From Gammaproteobacteria bacterium (GTDB lineage: Bacteria; Pseudomonadota; Gammaproteobacteria; Legionellales; Legionellaceae), in the NCBI GenBank assembly GCA_022600575.1, contig JAHZKF010000066.1:1-64000 (forward strand): a stretch of 64,000 nucleotides of DNA, written 5' to 3'. Made by a program: the position numbers and the translations under genes. The notes under the pieces were generated by a model, which was not told the origin of the DNA, did not search any database, and saw only the letters and a list, made by a program, of their open reading frames with translations. Shown here piece after piece: positions 45,698 to 54,659 of the stretch (position 1 is its first letter; each line of letters begins with the position of its first letter).

Positions 45698-47994
45698 AAA
45701 GCAGTCGGGGTCGAGCTACCACTGTTGGGTGTATTGGTAGGGCTTGGCGGGCTCCAATCATCTATCTCTGTGTCGGCATCACTAAGGCCATCACTTGATG
45801 GATGTTTTGTGAGTGTTGATTGATGTGCTTTTTCCATTTTGAGCGCAAGTGCCGGATGCCCGTAAGTAATGGTATTTTCAATCGCCGTTAAGGAGGGGGC
45901 AGCTGGATTTTGTGAGAAATCAATTTGAACAGTCCCTTGCGCTTCTAGAATAGGTACACCGTCTGTTTCAGCTGAGAGGGTTATTTTATCTTCACTGAGT
46001 GCAAAAAGTGAGTTTTCGTTGTTTTTTTCGAGGTGATTCGGATAGACCAATAAACTTCCTAGTTCCATATGTTCTTGTATCGTGAAACCTGTGGCATTGC
46101 TTACAATATTTGTTTTTTTTGTAAGCGTTGTGCCTTGGGGAGCTGCAAAGCAGTATTCTCCGGCCTCGGTGTATTCAACCATGGCTCTTTGCATGCTTGA
46201 TGTGACAGGGTAAAGTAGTCCGTTTTGGTGAAACTTTTCTTTTAAATATAAAAGCATAGGGACTTTATCTCCGGAAACATCTTTTAAGATAACCTCTTGT
46301 AAAAACTCTAGCACGTCGCTTTCTGTGTCAAAATCATGGAAATCTGCGGCATATTCAGAGAGAGGTTTTCCATTAACAGATAATTCGTTATTTTTTAACG
46401 CTCGTTGAAAATCAGAAACTAGGTTTTTGGCTTTACTATTAGGTGGATTGGTTAGGATGGTAGGACTGTGAGTATTATGGAGTTTAAGCGTAGACATTTC
46501 CTCTTCGGTGGGTAAAGCCGCTAGACGGTTTTTAGCCTGCAGTTCGCTTTCAGATAACTTTTTTTCTAATTGAGTACTTGCAGCCGTGGAGCCGTACACT
46601 ATTTTTTCTAGCATGCCCTCAAATCGATTGGCTCTTCTTTTTGCTGTTCCTTCGTTGACATAACCACACCAGGCGATCAATTCTCCTAAAACTTTTAATA
46701 CTTGCTCCAATAATATTAATATTTTGTGTGGTTCTTTTTCAGGTTGTTTCATTTCTTGTTTGCTTTCAGTCAATATATCTTGATAGGTTTGCGTTAAAAC
46801 ATCTTTAAGGACGCCTACTTTTTTAGCAAGCGAGGGTATCGTTTCAGCCATTTCACCGGACAGAATATTATTCTCTTCTTCCTCTAAAGTACGTTTAAGT
46901 TCAGTGAGTGTATTGATGGCAGTATTTGTGTGGAAGATTAAAGGGTCACTTTCTTTCAAGAGTGATTGTTCTAGCATTTCTTCTAGCGCTTCCCGTTGTT
47001 TATCAATTGCTAGTAAAAGCAGGCCGAAGTTAGCATCTAATTTTATATTGAGGAAAAGAGTTTTTGCGTGCTCTAAATGCTGGATACTTGTTTTAAGGTT
47101 TAATAAAGCCTCATTACAATCTACTTCTATAGCTTTGAGATCCTTTGCAATGCCGGCTTGCATGTCTCTGATATCTCGAGGTAATTTTTTTGAAGGTATT
47201 TTAGTTATTTCTTCTCGTATTTTTAAGAGTGCTTCTTTTAGTTCGGGTAGCATTTCTTCCATGTTGTCAGGATTGAACTCATGTGTATCTATTGCAGCCT
47301 GAAGTTCAGAGAGTAAATTAGTTAAAGTTATAATAGCTTTATTTTTTGTCTTTAAATTTCTAATGAGTACTTTGTTAAGTAGAATTGTATTTGTAAGATT
47401 ATTTAAATTTTTTGAAACTAAGACAAAAATACCTCGCTCATTAGCTTCTTTTAGTGCTTCTAAGTGTGTTGCGATGGGGCCGAGATTATTTGATGTAGGA
47501 TGGGCTGATTTTTTTACATCTTCAGGTGTTTTAAAATAAGCTGAAACTTGAGCGATACGAGATGAAATATCAGTTTGTAAGGGGAGTGTATCTCCTTTTT
47601 GTTGCATGCACTCAGCTGTTGATTCACCATATTGTAAGAAGAGCGCTTGGATGATTTGTTCTTTCGCTATTTCTTGGGTGACCTCAGTTCCTTTAAAATG
47701 TTTTTCATAGAGTGTATTAAAAAAGGTTGGTTCTTTTCCTGAAAAAATATGTTTCACAATAGGTTCTATTTGCTCACTGATGGTTTGTGAAAAAATGCCA
47801 ACCCCTTCATTTTTTGCATTTAAAAGAGCTTCTCTTTCTTCTTCGGATAAACTGATTGGCATTCTATTAAACACTCGACTTAATTTCCCAGGGTTTCCAG
47901 TCGCTGCTGTGGTTATTGCATTTTGAGCAATATCCCCCTCTAGATGATCCTCTAATGCCGCTAAGAATTGTTTGGCAAAGGTTTCGGCTGTCAT
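45694..47994 (-). CDS. Large helical protein, candidate Dot/Icm effector
   Basis: This 766-residue protein matches no family I recognise. There is no signal peptide or transmembrane segment. Residues ~180-470 are strongly helical and rich in Leu/Lys/Glu with heptad-like spacing, likely coiled coil, and hydrophobic stretches (IFVLVSKNLNNLTNTILL, DANFGLLLLAIDKQREALEEML) lie inside this region. Residues ~590-735 look more beta-rich. The last ~30 residues are acidic then Ser/Thr/Pro-rich (DTEIDDWSPPSPTNTP and onward), a disordered, short-side-chain tail similar in composition to Dot/Icm translocation signals. It overlaps the PH gene end by four bases. Effector status is inferred from composition and from the presence of the secretion genes 12 kb away. 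Confidence 0.5.
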   Translation of the reverse strand: MTAETFAKQFLAALEDHLEGDIAQNAITTAATGNPGKLSRVFNRMPISLSEEEREALLNAKNEGVGIFSQTISEQIEPIVKHIFSGKEPTFFNTLYEKHFKGTEVTQEIAKEQIIQALFLQYGESTAECMQQKGDTLPLQTDISSRIAQVSAYFKTPEDVKKSAHPTSNNLGPIATHLEALKEANERGIFVLVSKNLNNLTNTILLNKVLIRNLKTKNKAIITLTNLLSELQAAIDTHEFNPDNMEEMLPELKEALLKIREEITKIPSKKLPRDIRDMQAGIAKDLKAIEVDCNEALLNLKTSIQHLEHAKTLFLNIKLDANFGLLLLAIDKQREALEEMLEQSLLKESDPLIFHTNTAINTLTELKRTLEEEENNILSGEMAETIPSLAKKVGVLKDVLTQTYQDILTESKQEMKQPEKEPHKILILLEQVLKVLGELIAWCGYVNEGTAKRRANRFEGMLEKIVYGSTAASTQLEKKLSESELQAKNRLAALPTEEEMSTLKLHNTHSPTILTNPPNSKAKNLVSDFQRALKNNELSVNGKPLSEYAADFHDFDTESDVLEFLQEVILKDVSGDKVPMLLYLKEKFHQNGLLYPVTSSMQRAMVEYTEAGEYCFAAPQGTTLTKKTNIVSNATGFTIQEHMELGSLLVYPNHLEKNNENSLFALSEDKITLSAETDGVPILEAQGTVQIDFSQNPAAPSLTAIENTITYGHPALALKMEKAHQSTLTKHPSSDGLSDADTEIDDWSPPSPTNTPNSGSSTPTAF

Positions 47995-48051
47995 AATTGG
48001 TCCAAAATAAAGTCACTATATTCTTATTTTAGACTATGAATGCGTTTTCGC

Positions 48052-49854
48052 TTATCCAGCGGAGTCACGTAAGGTCCATGTGCGTGTTGTGGGTGACTTT
48101 GTTGTTTGTATCCAAAGTAATGATGGGTTGTGGGCGTTTCTGGGAGGAGAGGTTTTTGCATGTAATGCTGCAGAGAAAGGATATTTTTTATTGACACTTT
48201 GTAAAGCATGCCAAACAGTGTTTGTGTCTTTTGATTGATCGTCTAAAATGACGTGGTCACCGCGATAGATAACAGCTACGGGCTTTCCTCTGAGGGCACG
48301 TTTTAATGCAAGTTCAATATGACGCCACTTTTTAGTATGCTCTTGTATGAGCTCAGCTTGTGTTGAGTGATGTTGAAAAGCAACACGTGCATGAGCATCG
48401 GGGTTAGGTTTGCTTTCAGGTTCTTTAGGATGCTGCTTTAGGAAAAAATCACATAGTGCATCTACTAATGAAGGATACCGCCACGTTATTTTAGGTTGGG
48501 TTTTAGGACCCTTATTGATGTAGATAGCAAAGGCGAGTGTATGCGCATTGGCTGTGTATAAATAACCAGACAGACTAACAATACCGTTCATAGTCCCGGT
48601 TTTTGCACGGACAAAGCCTTTTTGAGAAGGTTTTTTCAAACGTTTTTTAAGCGTGCCATCACGTCCTGCAACAGGTAAGGCTGCGATGTATTCATAAGCC
48701 AGAGGAAAGCGGGAATATAAGAACTGTAACAGTTCAACGGTTTGTTTGGGGGTTAATTTGTCTTGTCTCGATAATCCTGAGCCGTCAGTAAAATTTGCTT
48801 TTTTAAGTGCGATACCGGTTTCTTCTTGCAAGAACTTTTTAAGGACACTTTGCGCGCCAGCCCAATTAACAGGTGAGCCATTTAATACTGCTGCTGTGTG
48901 TAAATAAAGGCTATCTGCATATAAATTATCAGACGTTTTTAAGGTATCTGCGAGCAGTTGTGAAATGGTTTTAGACTGATGTTTGGCAAGCAGAAGGGCA
49001 CGGGTCGGTTTTCTGCCATAAGTAATTTTTCCATCCAGTTGAATACCTAGCTTGCTAAGTTCTGTACGAATTTGTGCTTTGGCGTATATTGAAGGGTTTT
49101 TGATTGCCAATTTTTGTTGGGCAGACCATTGACCAATACCAATGCAGCCGCGAACGGTTAGCTGATTTTTAGAATCCATTAAATAACTGAGTCCACAACC
49201 AGCTGGTTTTGCTTTGGTCGTGACTTCGTTATTAAGTTTTATACCGTTATTTGCAGGCTTGAGTTCAATGAGCGCATTTTCCCCCACGCGTGCAGCAGGG
49301 TTTACGGTAACAATGAGTCGGTTTTCATCGAGGACAAGAGGAGCAAGTGGTGCGCCATAACTATAAATTAAATCTTTTTTAGTCCAACCAGGCGCATAAG
49401 GGGTAATGCCACGTCGGTTGCTCACAAGAACGACATTGCCTTTAATGCGTTTAATATTCCAGTTTTTAAGTGCTGTTAGCAATTGCTGTAAATCCTGGGT
49501 GTCAAATGAAGGATCGCCCGGTAAATATAAATAAATAGATCCCTCTAGCGTGCCTTGTTTTAGATGATGTGCATTGGTGCTTAATTCGGTTTGAAAACGA
49601 TAATTTGGTCCAAGTGCAAGTAAGGCCGCAGCATCAGAAAAGAGTTTCATATTACTTGCTGGAATAAAGGTTTTAGAAGCATTTCGTGAGTAGAGTGTTT
49701 CACCTGTATTTAAATCAACCACCAGCGCACCAATCTTAGTGGAGGAATCAACACGATTTAAGAGTTGGTTAATGTCGTTTTTTAAGGGAGCAGCCCAAGT
49801 AGGATGTATGGTGATGCAGAAAATCAGGCTCAATATATTTATTATTATTTTCAT
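48052..49854 (-). CDS. dacB: D-alanyl-D-alanine carboxypeptidase/endopeptidase (PBP4) with C-terminal extension
   Basis: This periplasmic class C penicillin-binding protein removes terminal D-Ala or cleaves cross-links in peptidoglycan. A signal peptide (MKIIINILSLIFCITIHPTWAA) begins at the chosen ATG, 49854; a longer frame upstream would bury it. Active-site motifs are SxxK in PASNMKLF, SDN in TSDNLYADSLYL and KTG in RAKTGTMNG. The PBP4 domain ends at about residue 476. A further ~124 residues follow, including WRHIELALKRALRGKPVAVIYRGDHVIL, which the 477-residue E. coli enzyme lacks. The extension is lysine- and histidine-rich and of unknown function. Confidence 0.88.
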   Translation of the reverse strand: MKIIINILSLIFCITIHPTWAAPLKNDINQLLNRVDSSTKIGALVVDLNTGETLYSRNASKTFIPASNMKLFSDAAALLALGPNYRFQTELSTNAHHLKQGTLEGSIYLYLPGDPSFDTQDLQQLLTALKNWNIKRIKGNVVLVSNRRGITPYAPGWTKKDLIYSYGAPLAPLVLDENRLIVTVNPAARVGENALIELKPANNGIKLNNEVTTKAKPAGCGLSYLMDSKNQLTVRGCIGIGQWSAQQKLAIKNPSIYAKAQIRTELSKLGIQLDGKITYGRKPTRALLLAKHQSKTISQLLADTLKTSDNLYADSLYLHTAAVLNGSPVNWAGAQSVLKKFLQEETGIALKKANFTDGSGLSRQDKLTPKQTVELLQFLYSRFPLAYEYIAALPVAGRDGTLKKRLKKPSQKGFVRAKTGTMNGIVSLSGYLYTANAHTLAFAIYINKGPKTQPKITWRYPSLVDALCDFFLKQHPKEPESKPNPDAHARVAFQHHSTQAELIQEHTKKWRHIELALKRALRGKPVAVIYRGDHVILDDQSKDTNTVWHALQSVNKKYPFSAALHAKTSPPRNAHNPSLLWIQTTKSPTTRTWTLRDSAG

Positions 49855-49933
49855 CAGTGAGCAACCCTTTTTTGTATGTTTACACTCAAAGGGTAGTTCA
49901 AAGAATGAAGTTTGTCGTTTAAGACAGGTGAAG

Positions 49934-51457
49934 TTATTCGTATTCGGGTAGCGGATGCTGATCAGGAAACATATCGGCAAGGGAGACAGATAAGCCATCT
50001 TCGCGAACAATTCGGGCATGTTTACGTTGTAATTGACGAGGCTCGTCTACACCGCAAGAATGGCATAGGGTCGCAACTTCGTGTGCCATGCTTTCTGCAT
50101 AATGATAAACACGTTCCACTTTGTCTTCTATGACAAGACCATGTTGTAGGCGTTCGTTATGCGTGGCGATACCCGTCGGGCAAGTATTTTGATGGCATTT
50201 CATAGATTGAATGCATCCAAGTGCCAACATAAAACCGCGTGCGGAAGTAATAAAATCGGCTCCTGCGCAAAGTGCCCAGGTGACGTCAGCAGGTGTAACC
50301 AGTTTACCGCTTACAATCACTTTGATTCTATCTCTTAAATTATAAATGACTAAAATATCAACGAGTTTAGGGAGTGACTCTGTAATGGGTAAGCCTACGT
50401 AGTCCATTAAGCCTTGTGGTGAAGCACCGGTGCCACCATCGGAACTGTCAAGTGTAATAAAATCAGGGGCGGATAAAATGCCGCGTTGATGAATAGCAAG
50501 ACATAAATCATGTAGCCATTCATAGCTGCCTAAAACAAACTTACATCCCACAGGTTTTCCTGTGAGATCTCGGATATGTTGAATCATATCAAGTAACTCA
50601 TTAACGTTTGCAATATCTGGATGTCGATTTGGACTAATTGAGTCGATATGTGCGGGAATCCCACGAATTTTAGCTACTTCTTCATTGACCTTAACAGCAG
50701 GTAAGAGGCCACCTTTCCCAGGTTTAGCGCCTTGACTTAATTTAATTTCAAACATTTTAATGTTGGGGTTCTCAGCAAACACTAAAAGACGTTCATCCGA
50801 TAATTGGCCTGTTTTATCGCGAAAGCCATATTTTGCAGTTCCAATTTGAGCAATAATATCACAATCACCTTCAAGGTGGTAAGGTGAAACACCACCTTCA
50901 CCGGTGTTAAGCCAACAGCCTGCTTTTTTAGCTCCTTGCGATAAAGCTTTGATAGCAGGTTTTGAAATAGAGCCGTAACTCATACCTGAAATATGAAAAA
51001 TATGAGAGGAAACATAAGGAATTTTGCAATGTTTTCCAATGGTAAGCGGTTGAATATGTGCTTCTCTTGAAAGTAATACAGGGAATGGGGCACTTACAAA
51101 ATAAACTGTTCCTGTATTGTGTAGGGGTCTTGTTGAGCCAAAACCAATGGTTGTATCGACGTGCTTGGCGGCACGGTAAACCCAGCTTCGATCTGCCCGG
51201 TTAAAGGGAAGCTCTTCTCTGTCATTTGCAAAAAAATACTGCCTAAAAAACTCACCTAGATATTCGCTCCAATAACGAAGATGGCCCACAAGTGGATAAT
51301 TTCTGAGAATGGTATGATGTTTTTGTTTTTTATCTAGGAAATAAAGGGTCACAAAAATAATGAAGAGTAGTAGCACAAAGATACGAGAATAGAGTTGATC
51401 AAGGATGATGGTGTCGAATAAGAAAGGATATCTTTGTTCAAGTCCAGGTGAAGCCAC
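49934..51457 (-). CDS. FMN-binding glutamate synthase-family protein, membrane-anchored
   Basis: This 507-residue protein contains the FMN/Fe-S central domain of glutamate synthase (GltB_3-type). It shows GMSYGSISKPAIKALSQGAKKAG, NTGEGGVSPYH, KLSQGAKPGKGG, the FMN loop SSDGGTGASP and CHQNTCPTGIATH with Fe-S-type cysteines. It lacks the glutaminase domain. One membrane helix (IFVLLLFIIFVTLYFL) lies at about 27-42. Such stand-alone proteins are widespread in proteobacteria, but their reaction is not established. The start is GTG 51457 with GGAG six bases upstream. The gene ends 79 bases before dacB. Confidence 0.85.
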   Translation of the reverse strand: MASPGLEQRYPFLFDTIILDQLYSRIFVLLLFIIFVTLYFLDKKQKHHTILRNYPLVGHLRYWSEYLGEFFRQYFFANDREELPFNRADRSWVYRAAKHVDTTIGFGSTRPLHNTGTVYFVSAPFPVLLSREAHIQPLTIGKHCKIPYVSSHIFHISGMSYGSISKPAIKALSQGAKKAGCWLNTGEGGVSPYHLEGDCDIIAQIGTAKYGFRDKTGQLSDERLLVFAENPNIKMFEIKLSQGAKPGKGGLLPAVKVNEEVAKIRGIPAHIDSISPNRHPDIANVNELLDMIQHIRDLTGKPVGCKFVLGSYEWLHDLCLAIHQRGILSAPDFITLDSSDGGTGASPQGLMDYVGLPITESLPKLVDILVIYNLRDRIKVIVSGKLVTPADVTWALCAGADFITSARGFMLALGCIQSMKCHQNTCPTGIATHNERLQHGLVIEDKVERVYHYAESMAHEVATLCHSCGVDEPRQLQRKHARIVREDGLSVSLADMFPDQHPLPEYE

Positions 51458-51537
51458 AAATGCTCCTTTTTCTTAATATGGTGCTTATCTATCATATCTG
51501 GCTCGGTGTATGGGGGCAATAGAAAAAATGATAGCTG

Positions 51538-52200
51538 TTATTGGAAAAAACCATCATCGGAAGAATCATAACCTCCTCCACCAGGACGTGGACCGCCCCC
51601 TCGGGACTGAGCTTCTTCTGCTGCTTTTTGAGCCTTTTCTTCTGCCGTTCTATTGGCTTGATCTGTTGCTTTAATCTTAATTAATTCTTTTTTAATGGAT
51701 GCGACAAGAGAACTCTTAGTGGCTTCTGTTTGAGTTGGTTCTTCTTGTTTTCGTTGCAAAATGAAATTTTTAAGTGTTCGAAGTGTATCGCTTATTGAAT
51801 TGATTATTTTTTTCACTTGGCGGTGTGTATTTTCTGATATATTGCTATACAGGTTAATGTTTTGGAAGGGTTTTCTCATGTTGGATTCCCAGTGATTTAT
51901 GAGATTCTCAAGCGTACTGGGAGGGTCATTATTTACAAATGAATCGAGTGAGTGTTGTATGCCACTTCTTAATGTTTGTGTTTCTAATGCAGCAATGAGG
52001 AGAGGATTTTGTTTATATTCCTTGATGTCCATAAGCCGTATGAGTTCTCCATACTGGACACTTTTGTCTTGAATAGTTGTATTGACGTTAGGGTTAGTTT
52101 CAATAAAGGCGTCGATAAGTATTGTGGTCAGTTTGTCTAAATCACTTTTCATTTTTCTGGCTGCGGCTTGGGCTTGCTCTATTGCTTTAGGAGTAGGCAT
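51538..52200 (-). CDS. Small helical protein of unknown function, possible effector
   Basis: This protein of 220 residues (239 if the GTG at 52257 is used) is predicted mostly helical. The N-terminal part has AIEQAQAAARKMKSDLDKLTT, and a later region has VASIKKELIKIKATDQANRTAEEKAQKAAEEA, a likely coiled coil. It ends with a glycine-rich GGGPRPGGGG linker and the acidic tail YDSSDDGFFQ. There is no signal peptide. No start has a clear Shine-Dalgarno, so the 5' end is uncertain. The tail (glycine linker plus acidic/aromatic end) and unrelated neighbours make a Dot/Icm effector or chaperone substrate possible, but nothing is diagnostic. Confidence 0.45.
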   Translation of the reverse strand: MPTPKAIEQAQAAARKMKSDLDKLTTILIDAFIETNPNVNTTIQDKSVQYGELIRLMDIKEYKQNPLLIAALETQTLRSGIQHSLDSFVNNDPPSTLENLINHWESNMRKPFQNINLYSNISENTHRQVKKIINSISDTLRTLKNFILQRKQEEPTQTEATKSSLVASIKKELIKIKATDQANRTAEEKAQKAAEEAQSRGGGPRPGGGGYDSSDDGFFQ

Positions 52201-52343
52201 TTTAAAATCGCTTGAATAAGTTTTAGATAACATACGGTAAGTGTAGTTATAAATCACAGCTTTATTTGGTAATAAAAAGTCTTATTTGTTTTTTTTAAAA
52301 TCATCTATACTCAAATTAAGTTTCACTACTTTAGGATGCGTGA

Positions 52344-52904
52344 ATGAACACGCAATTATCACTTAGAAGTCATTTGTTGGTTGCCATGCCTTCATTGCAT
52401 GGAAGCTCTTTCGAACGAAGTGTAATTTATGTTTGTGAGCATCAGCCAGAGGGTGCGGTCGGACTGATTATTAATCAACCGCTTCAATATCCTTTGGGTT
52501 TTATGTTTGATCAATTACATATTGAGTCAGCCCATGCGATTAAAAAAAATCAGCCTTTATTATTTGGAGGGCCTGTACAGCCTGAGCGTGGTTTTGTGAT
52601 TCATCGTCCATTTGGGAGTTGGCGTTCAAGTTTACTGTTAGCGGATGATGTGGCTATTACCACATCAAATGATATCATTCGTGCCATAGCGCGAAATGAT
52701 GGTCCACCAGATGTTTTGGTAGCCCTTGGTTTTGTTGCTTGGGGTGAGGGGCAGTTAGACCAAGAAATTGCAGATCAATGGCTCGTGTGTCCATATCAGC
52801 CAGAATTGTTGTATGATACCCCTTTTGATGAACGCTGGGCAAAAGCAGCACTCGGCATTGGAGTTGATGTGAATCAATTAGTTGGAAAAGAAGGACATGC
52901 CTGA
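52344..52904 (+). CDS. yqgE: YqgE/AlgH family protein (DUF179)
   Basis: This 186-residue protein opens with LRSHLLVAMPSLHGSSFERSVIYVCEH, continues with EGAVGLIINQP and has FGGPVQPERGFVIH mid-protein. These are the standard YqgE/AlgH features. Its biochemical role is not settled; in Pseudomonas the homologue AlgH has been linked to alginate regulation. It overlaps the ruvX start by eight bases, and the yqgE-ruvX-pyrB order matches the one common in gammaproteobacteria. Confidence 0.93.
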   Translation: MNTQLSLRSHLLVAMPSLHGSSFERSVIYVCEHQPEGAVGLIINQPLQYPLGFMFDQLHIESAHAIKKNQPLLFGGPVQPERGFVIHRPFGSWRSSLLLADDVAITTSNDIIRAIARNDGPPDVLVALGFVAWGEGQLDQEIADQWLVCPYQPELLYDTPFDERWAKAALGIGVDVNQLVGKEGHA

Positions 52905-53316
52905 TCCCGTTTATTTGGGATTTGATTTTGGATATAAGCGTATAGGAGTTGCTGTTGGTCAACGGCTCACTTCTACGGCAACACCACTTCCCACCTTACA
53001 AGCAAGTGAAGGCACGCCACGTTGGGAGATGATAGCAACGCTCATCAAGCAATGGCGGCCAGATGCTTTGATTGTTGGTTATCCCACCAAGGCAGATGGA
53101 AGTAAATTATATGTCACAAAACCTGCTAAGAAATTTGCGAATGCATTAAAGACACAGTTTGACCTACCTGTTTTTTTAGTCGATGAGCGCCTATCAACCG
53201 TTGAAGCGCGAGCTCAACTATTTGCTGAAGGGGGCTACAGAAAGCTCAAGAAAGCAGAAATTGACAGTATGGCTGCATGTGTTATTTTAGAGCAGTGGTT
53301 GCAACAAGTGGAGTAA
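52897..53316 (+). CDS. ruvX: Putative Holliday junction resolvase / pre-16S rRNA nuclease
   Basis: RuvX (YqgF) is an RNase H-fold nuclease implicated in 16S rRNA 5' maturation and recombination. The 139-residue protein has the acidic active-site start YLGFDFGYKRIGVAVG, VGYPTKADGS, LVDERLSTVEA and the C-terminal acidic DSMAACVILEQWL. ATG 52897 is preferred because AAGGA precedes it; an in-frame ATG at 52882 would extend further into yqgE. It lies seven bases before pyrB. Confidence 0.93.
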   Translation: MPDPVYLGFDFGYKRIGVAVGQRLTSTATPLPTLQASEGTPRWEMIATLIKQWRPDALIVGYPTKADGSKLYVTKPAKKFANALKTQFDLPVFLVDERLSTVEARAQLFAEGGYRKLKKAEIDSMAACVILEQWLQQVE

Positions 53317-53323
53317 TACAAAG

Positions 53324-54220
53324 ATGGAACAGTTTTTAGATGTCAGTGCGCTAACGCGAGATGCAGCGTATGCCTTATTTGAACGAGCATTTGTTTTAAA
53401 AAAAGCTGAAACGTATCCAAAACATCCAAATACAGTTGTGTTGAATGTGTTTTATGAAGATAGCACACGCACGAGTTTGAGTTTTGATTTAGCTGCTAAA
53501 AGACTTGGGTTTACAGTGCTTCATTTAGATCCCAGGCGCTCATCTGAGACCAAAGGGGAGTCCATGGTCGATATGTTACAAACAGTCGCTGCCATGGGCG
53601 TTAATGTACTTGTAATGCGTCACCCAGACAATGATGTGTTTGAGCGTTTAAAAGATTCTATTCCTGCGGGATTAAAGTTGGTCAATGCAGGGTCTGGTAT
53701 GTTTGCGCATCCAACTCAAGCAATGCTTGATGTAATGACCATGCTTGAGCAAAAGGTGGTGTTGCAGGATGCTAAAGTTGCCGTAGTCGGTGATATTTTA
53801 CATTCGCGGGTCGCTGGGTCTTTACAAAGGCTTTGTGCGCTTTTAGGTGTTGGTGAGTTGGTGTTTACAGGCCCGTCAGCGTGGCTGCCTAATACGCTTG
53901 AATATGGGCGCGTAACTGATTCATTACCTGATGCGTTAAATGATGCAGATGTTGTTATGGCGCTTCGTGTGCAACGAGAACGATTTACCGCAGAAGAAAG
54001 TTTAGACTTTGAGCATTATCGTGAGCATTACGCGATTACAGAGCATGCTTTGGTAAATGCAAAGCCAAATGTGTGTGTGATGCATCCAGGTCCTATGAAT
54101 CGAGGGGTCGAGATAGATAGTGTGGTTGCTGATGGCCCTCAATCTTGTGTTTTAAAGCAGGTTGAAAATGGTGTATTTATTCGAATGGCTATTCTTGAAG
54201 CGCTTACTCAGGGCGTATAA
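53324..54220 (+). CDS. pyrB: Aspartate carbamoyltransferase catalytic subunit
   Basis: PyrB makes carbamoyl-aspartate in pyrimidine synthesis, which ultimately supplies the UDP and dTDP used by the glycan genes. The 298-residue protein has the carbamoyl-phosphate motif FYEDSTRTSLSFDLAAKRLG, GSGMFAHPTQAMLD and MHPGPMNRGVEID. The dihydroorotase-like pyrC that follows pyrB in Pseudomonas is absent, and so is pyrR upstream. The length fits the shorter class. Confidence 0.95.
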   Translation: MEQFLDVSALTRDAAYALFERAFVLKKAETYPKHPNTVVLNVFYEDSTRTSLSFDLAAKRLGFTVLHLDPRRSSETKGESMVDMLQTVAAMGVNVLVMRHPDNDVFERLKDSIPAGLKLVNAGSGMFAHPTQAMLDVMTMLEQKVVLQDAKVAVVGDILHSRVAGSLQRLCALLGVGELVFTGPSAWLPNTLEYGRVTDSLPDALNDADVVMALRVQRERFTAEESLDFEHYREHYAITEHALVNAKPNVCVMHPGPMNRGVEIDSVVADGPQSCVLKQVENGVFIRMAILEALTQGV

Positions 54221-54228
54221 ATAAGCGC

Positions 54229-54250
54229 TTTAGAGATAGCTAAATTTTTT
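54229..54250 (+). terminator. Weak hairpin plus T-run after pyrB
   Basis: TTTAG (54229-54233) can pair with CTAAA (54240-54244) around AGATAG, directly followed by six Ts (54245-54250). It lies nine bases after the pyrB stop. The stem is only five A/T-rich pairs, so this is a weak intrinsic terminator candidate. It slightly overlaps the end of the convergent 102-residue gene. Confidence 0.35.
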
Positions 54251-54557
54251 AATTACACCCTATTTGTTCTGATTGGTCGAGTGCACTTAATCGTTCATTC
54301 AGTATAGCCAAGTTTCGAAGGTGCTCTTTTTGGAATATATCACATGCTGTAATGACTGAGCAGTTTACGAGTATGACACTTGGATGAACATTGTCATGAT
54401 TTAAGGTGTTTTGATGATGTGCTTTTTTTAAACTGGCTTTTTCTTTGAGAAGTTCTTCTAATCTGACGCTATCTTCTTCAATGATTGTTTTCAGTGTTTC
54501 TAAGGGGAGTTTTTTAAGTACTTCAGTGCTATAACGCGCTTCATTGGGTAGTAACAT
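54249..54557 (-). CDS. Hypothetical protein, 102 residues
   Basis: No family is recognised. The protein is predicted largely helical: a first helix pair (residues ~8-45, LKKLPLETLKTIIEEDSVRLEELLKEKASLKKAH) looks like a charged coiled coil. A hydrophobic stretch follows (SVILVNCSVITACDIF) and then another helix (KEHLRNLAILNERLSAL). There is no signal peptide. AAGGT about eight bases before the ATG is a plausible ribosome-binding site, and a TATAAT sits upstream on the - strand near 54627. It is isolated between pyrB and the kinase-like gene, with its own promoter region. Confidence 0.5.
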   Translation of the reverse strand: MLLPNEARYSTEVLKKLPLETLKTIIEEDSVRLEELLKEKASLKKAHHQNTLNHDNVHPSVILVNCSVITACDIFQKEHLRNLAILNERLSALDQSEQIGCN

Positions 54558-54659
54558 ATCTTTTACCTTGTGTTTTTTGTATCCGTACTGTTCTAATTTA
54601 AGATTTTAATAGGGGCAGGATTATATCATAATATAAAAGATTGGACGAAGCTGGATACA

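Noticed and set aside
54550..54620. PmrA box before the 102-residue gene
   Set aside because: Two TTAA copies are present on the - strand, but their spacing is 8 bases instead of 11.
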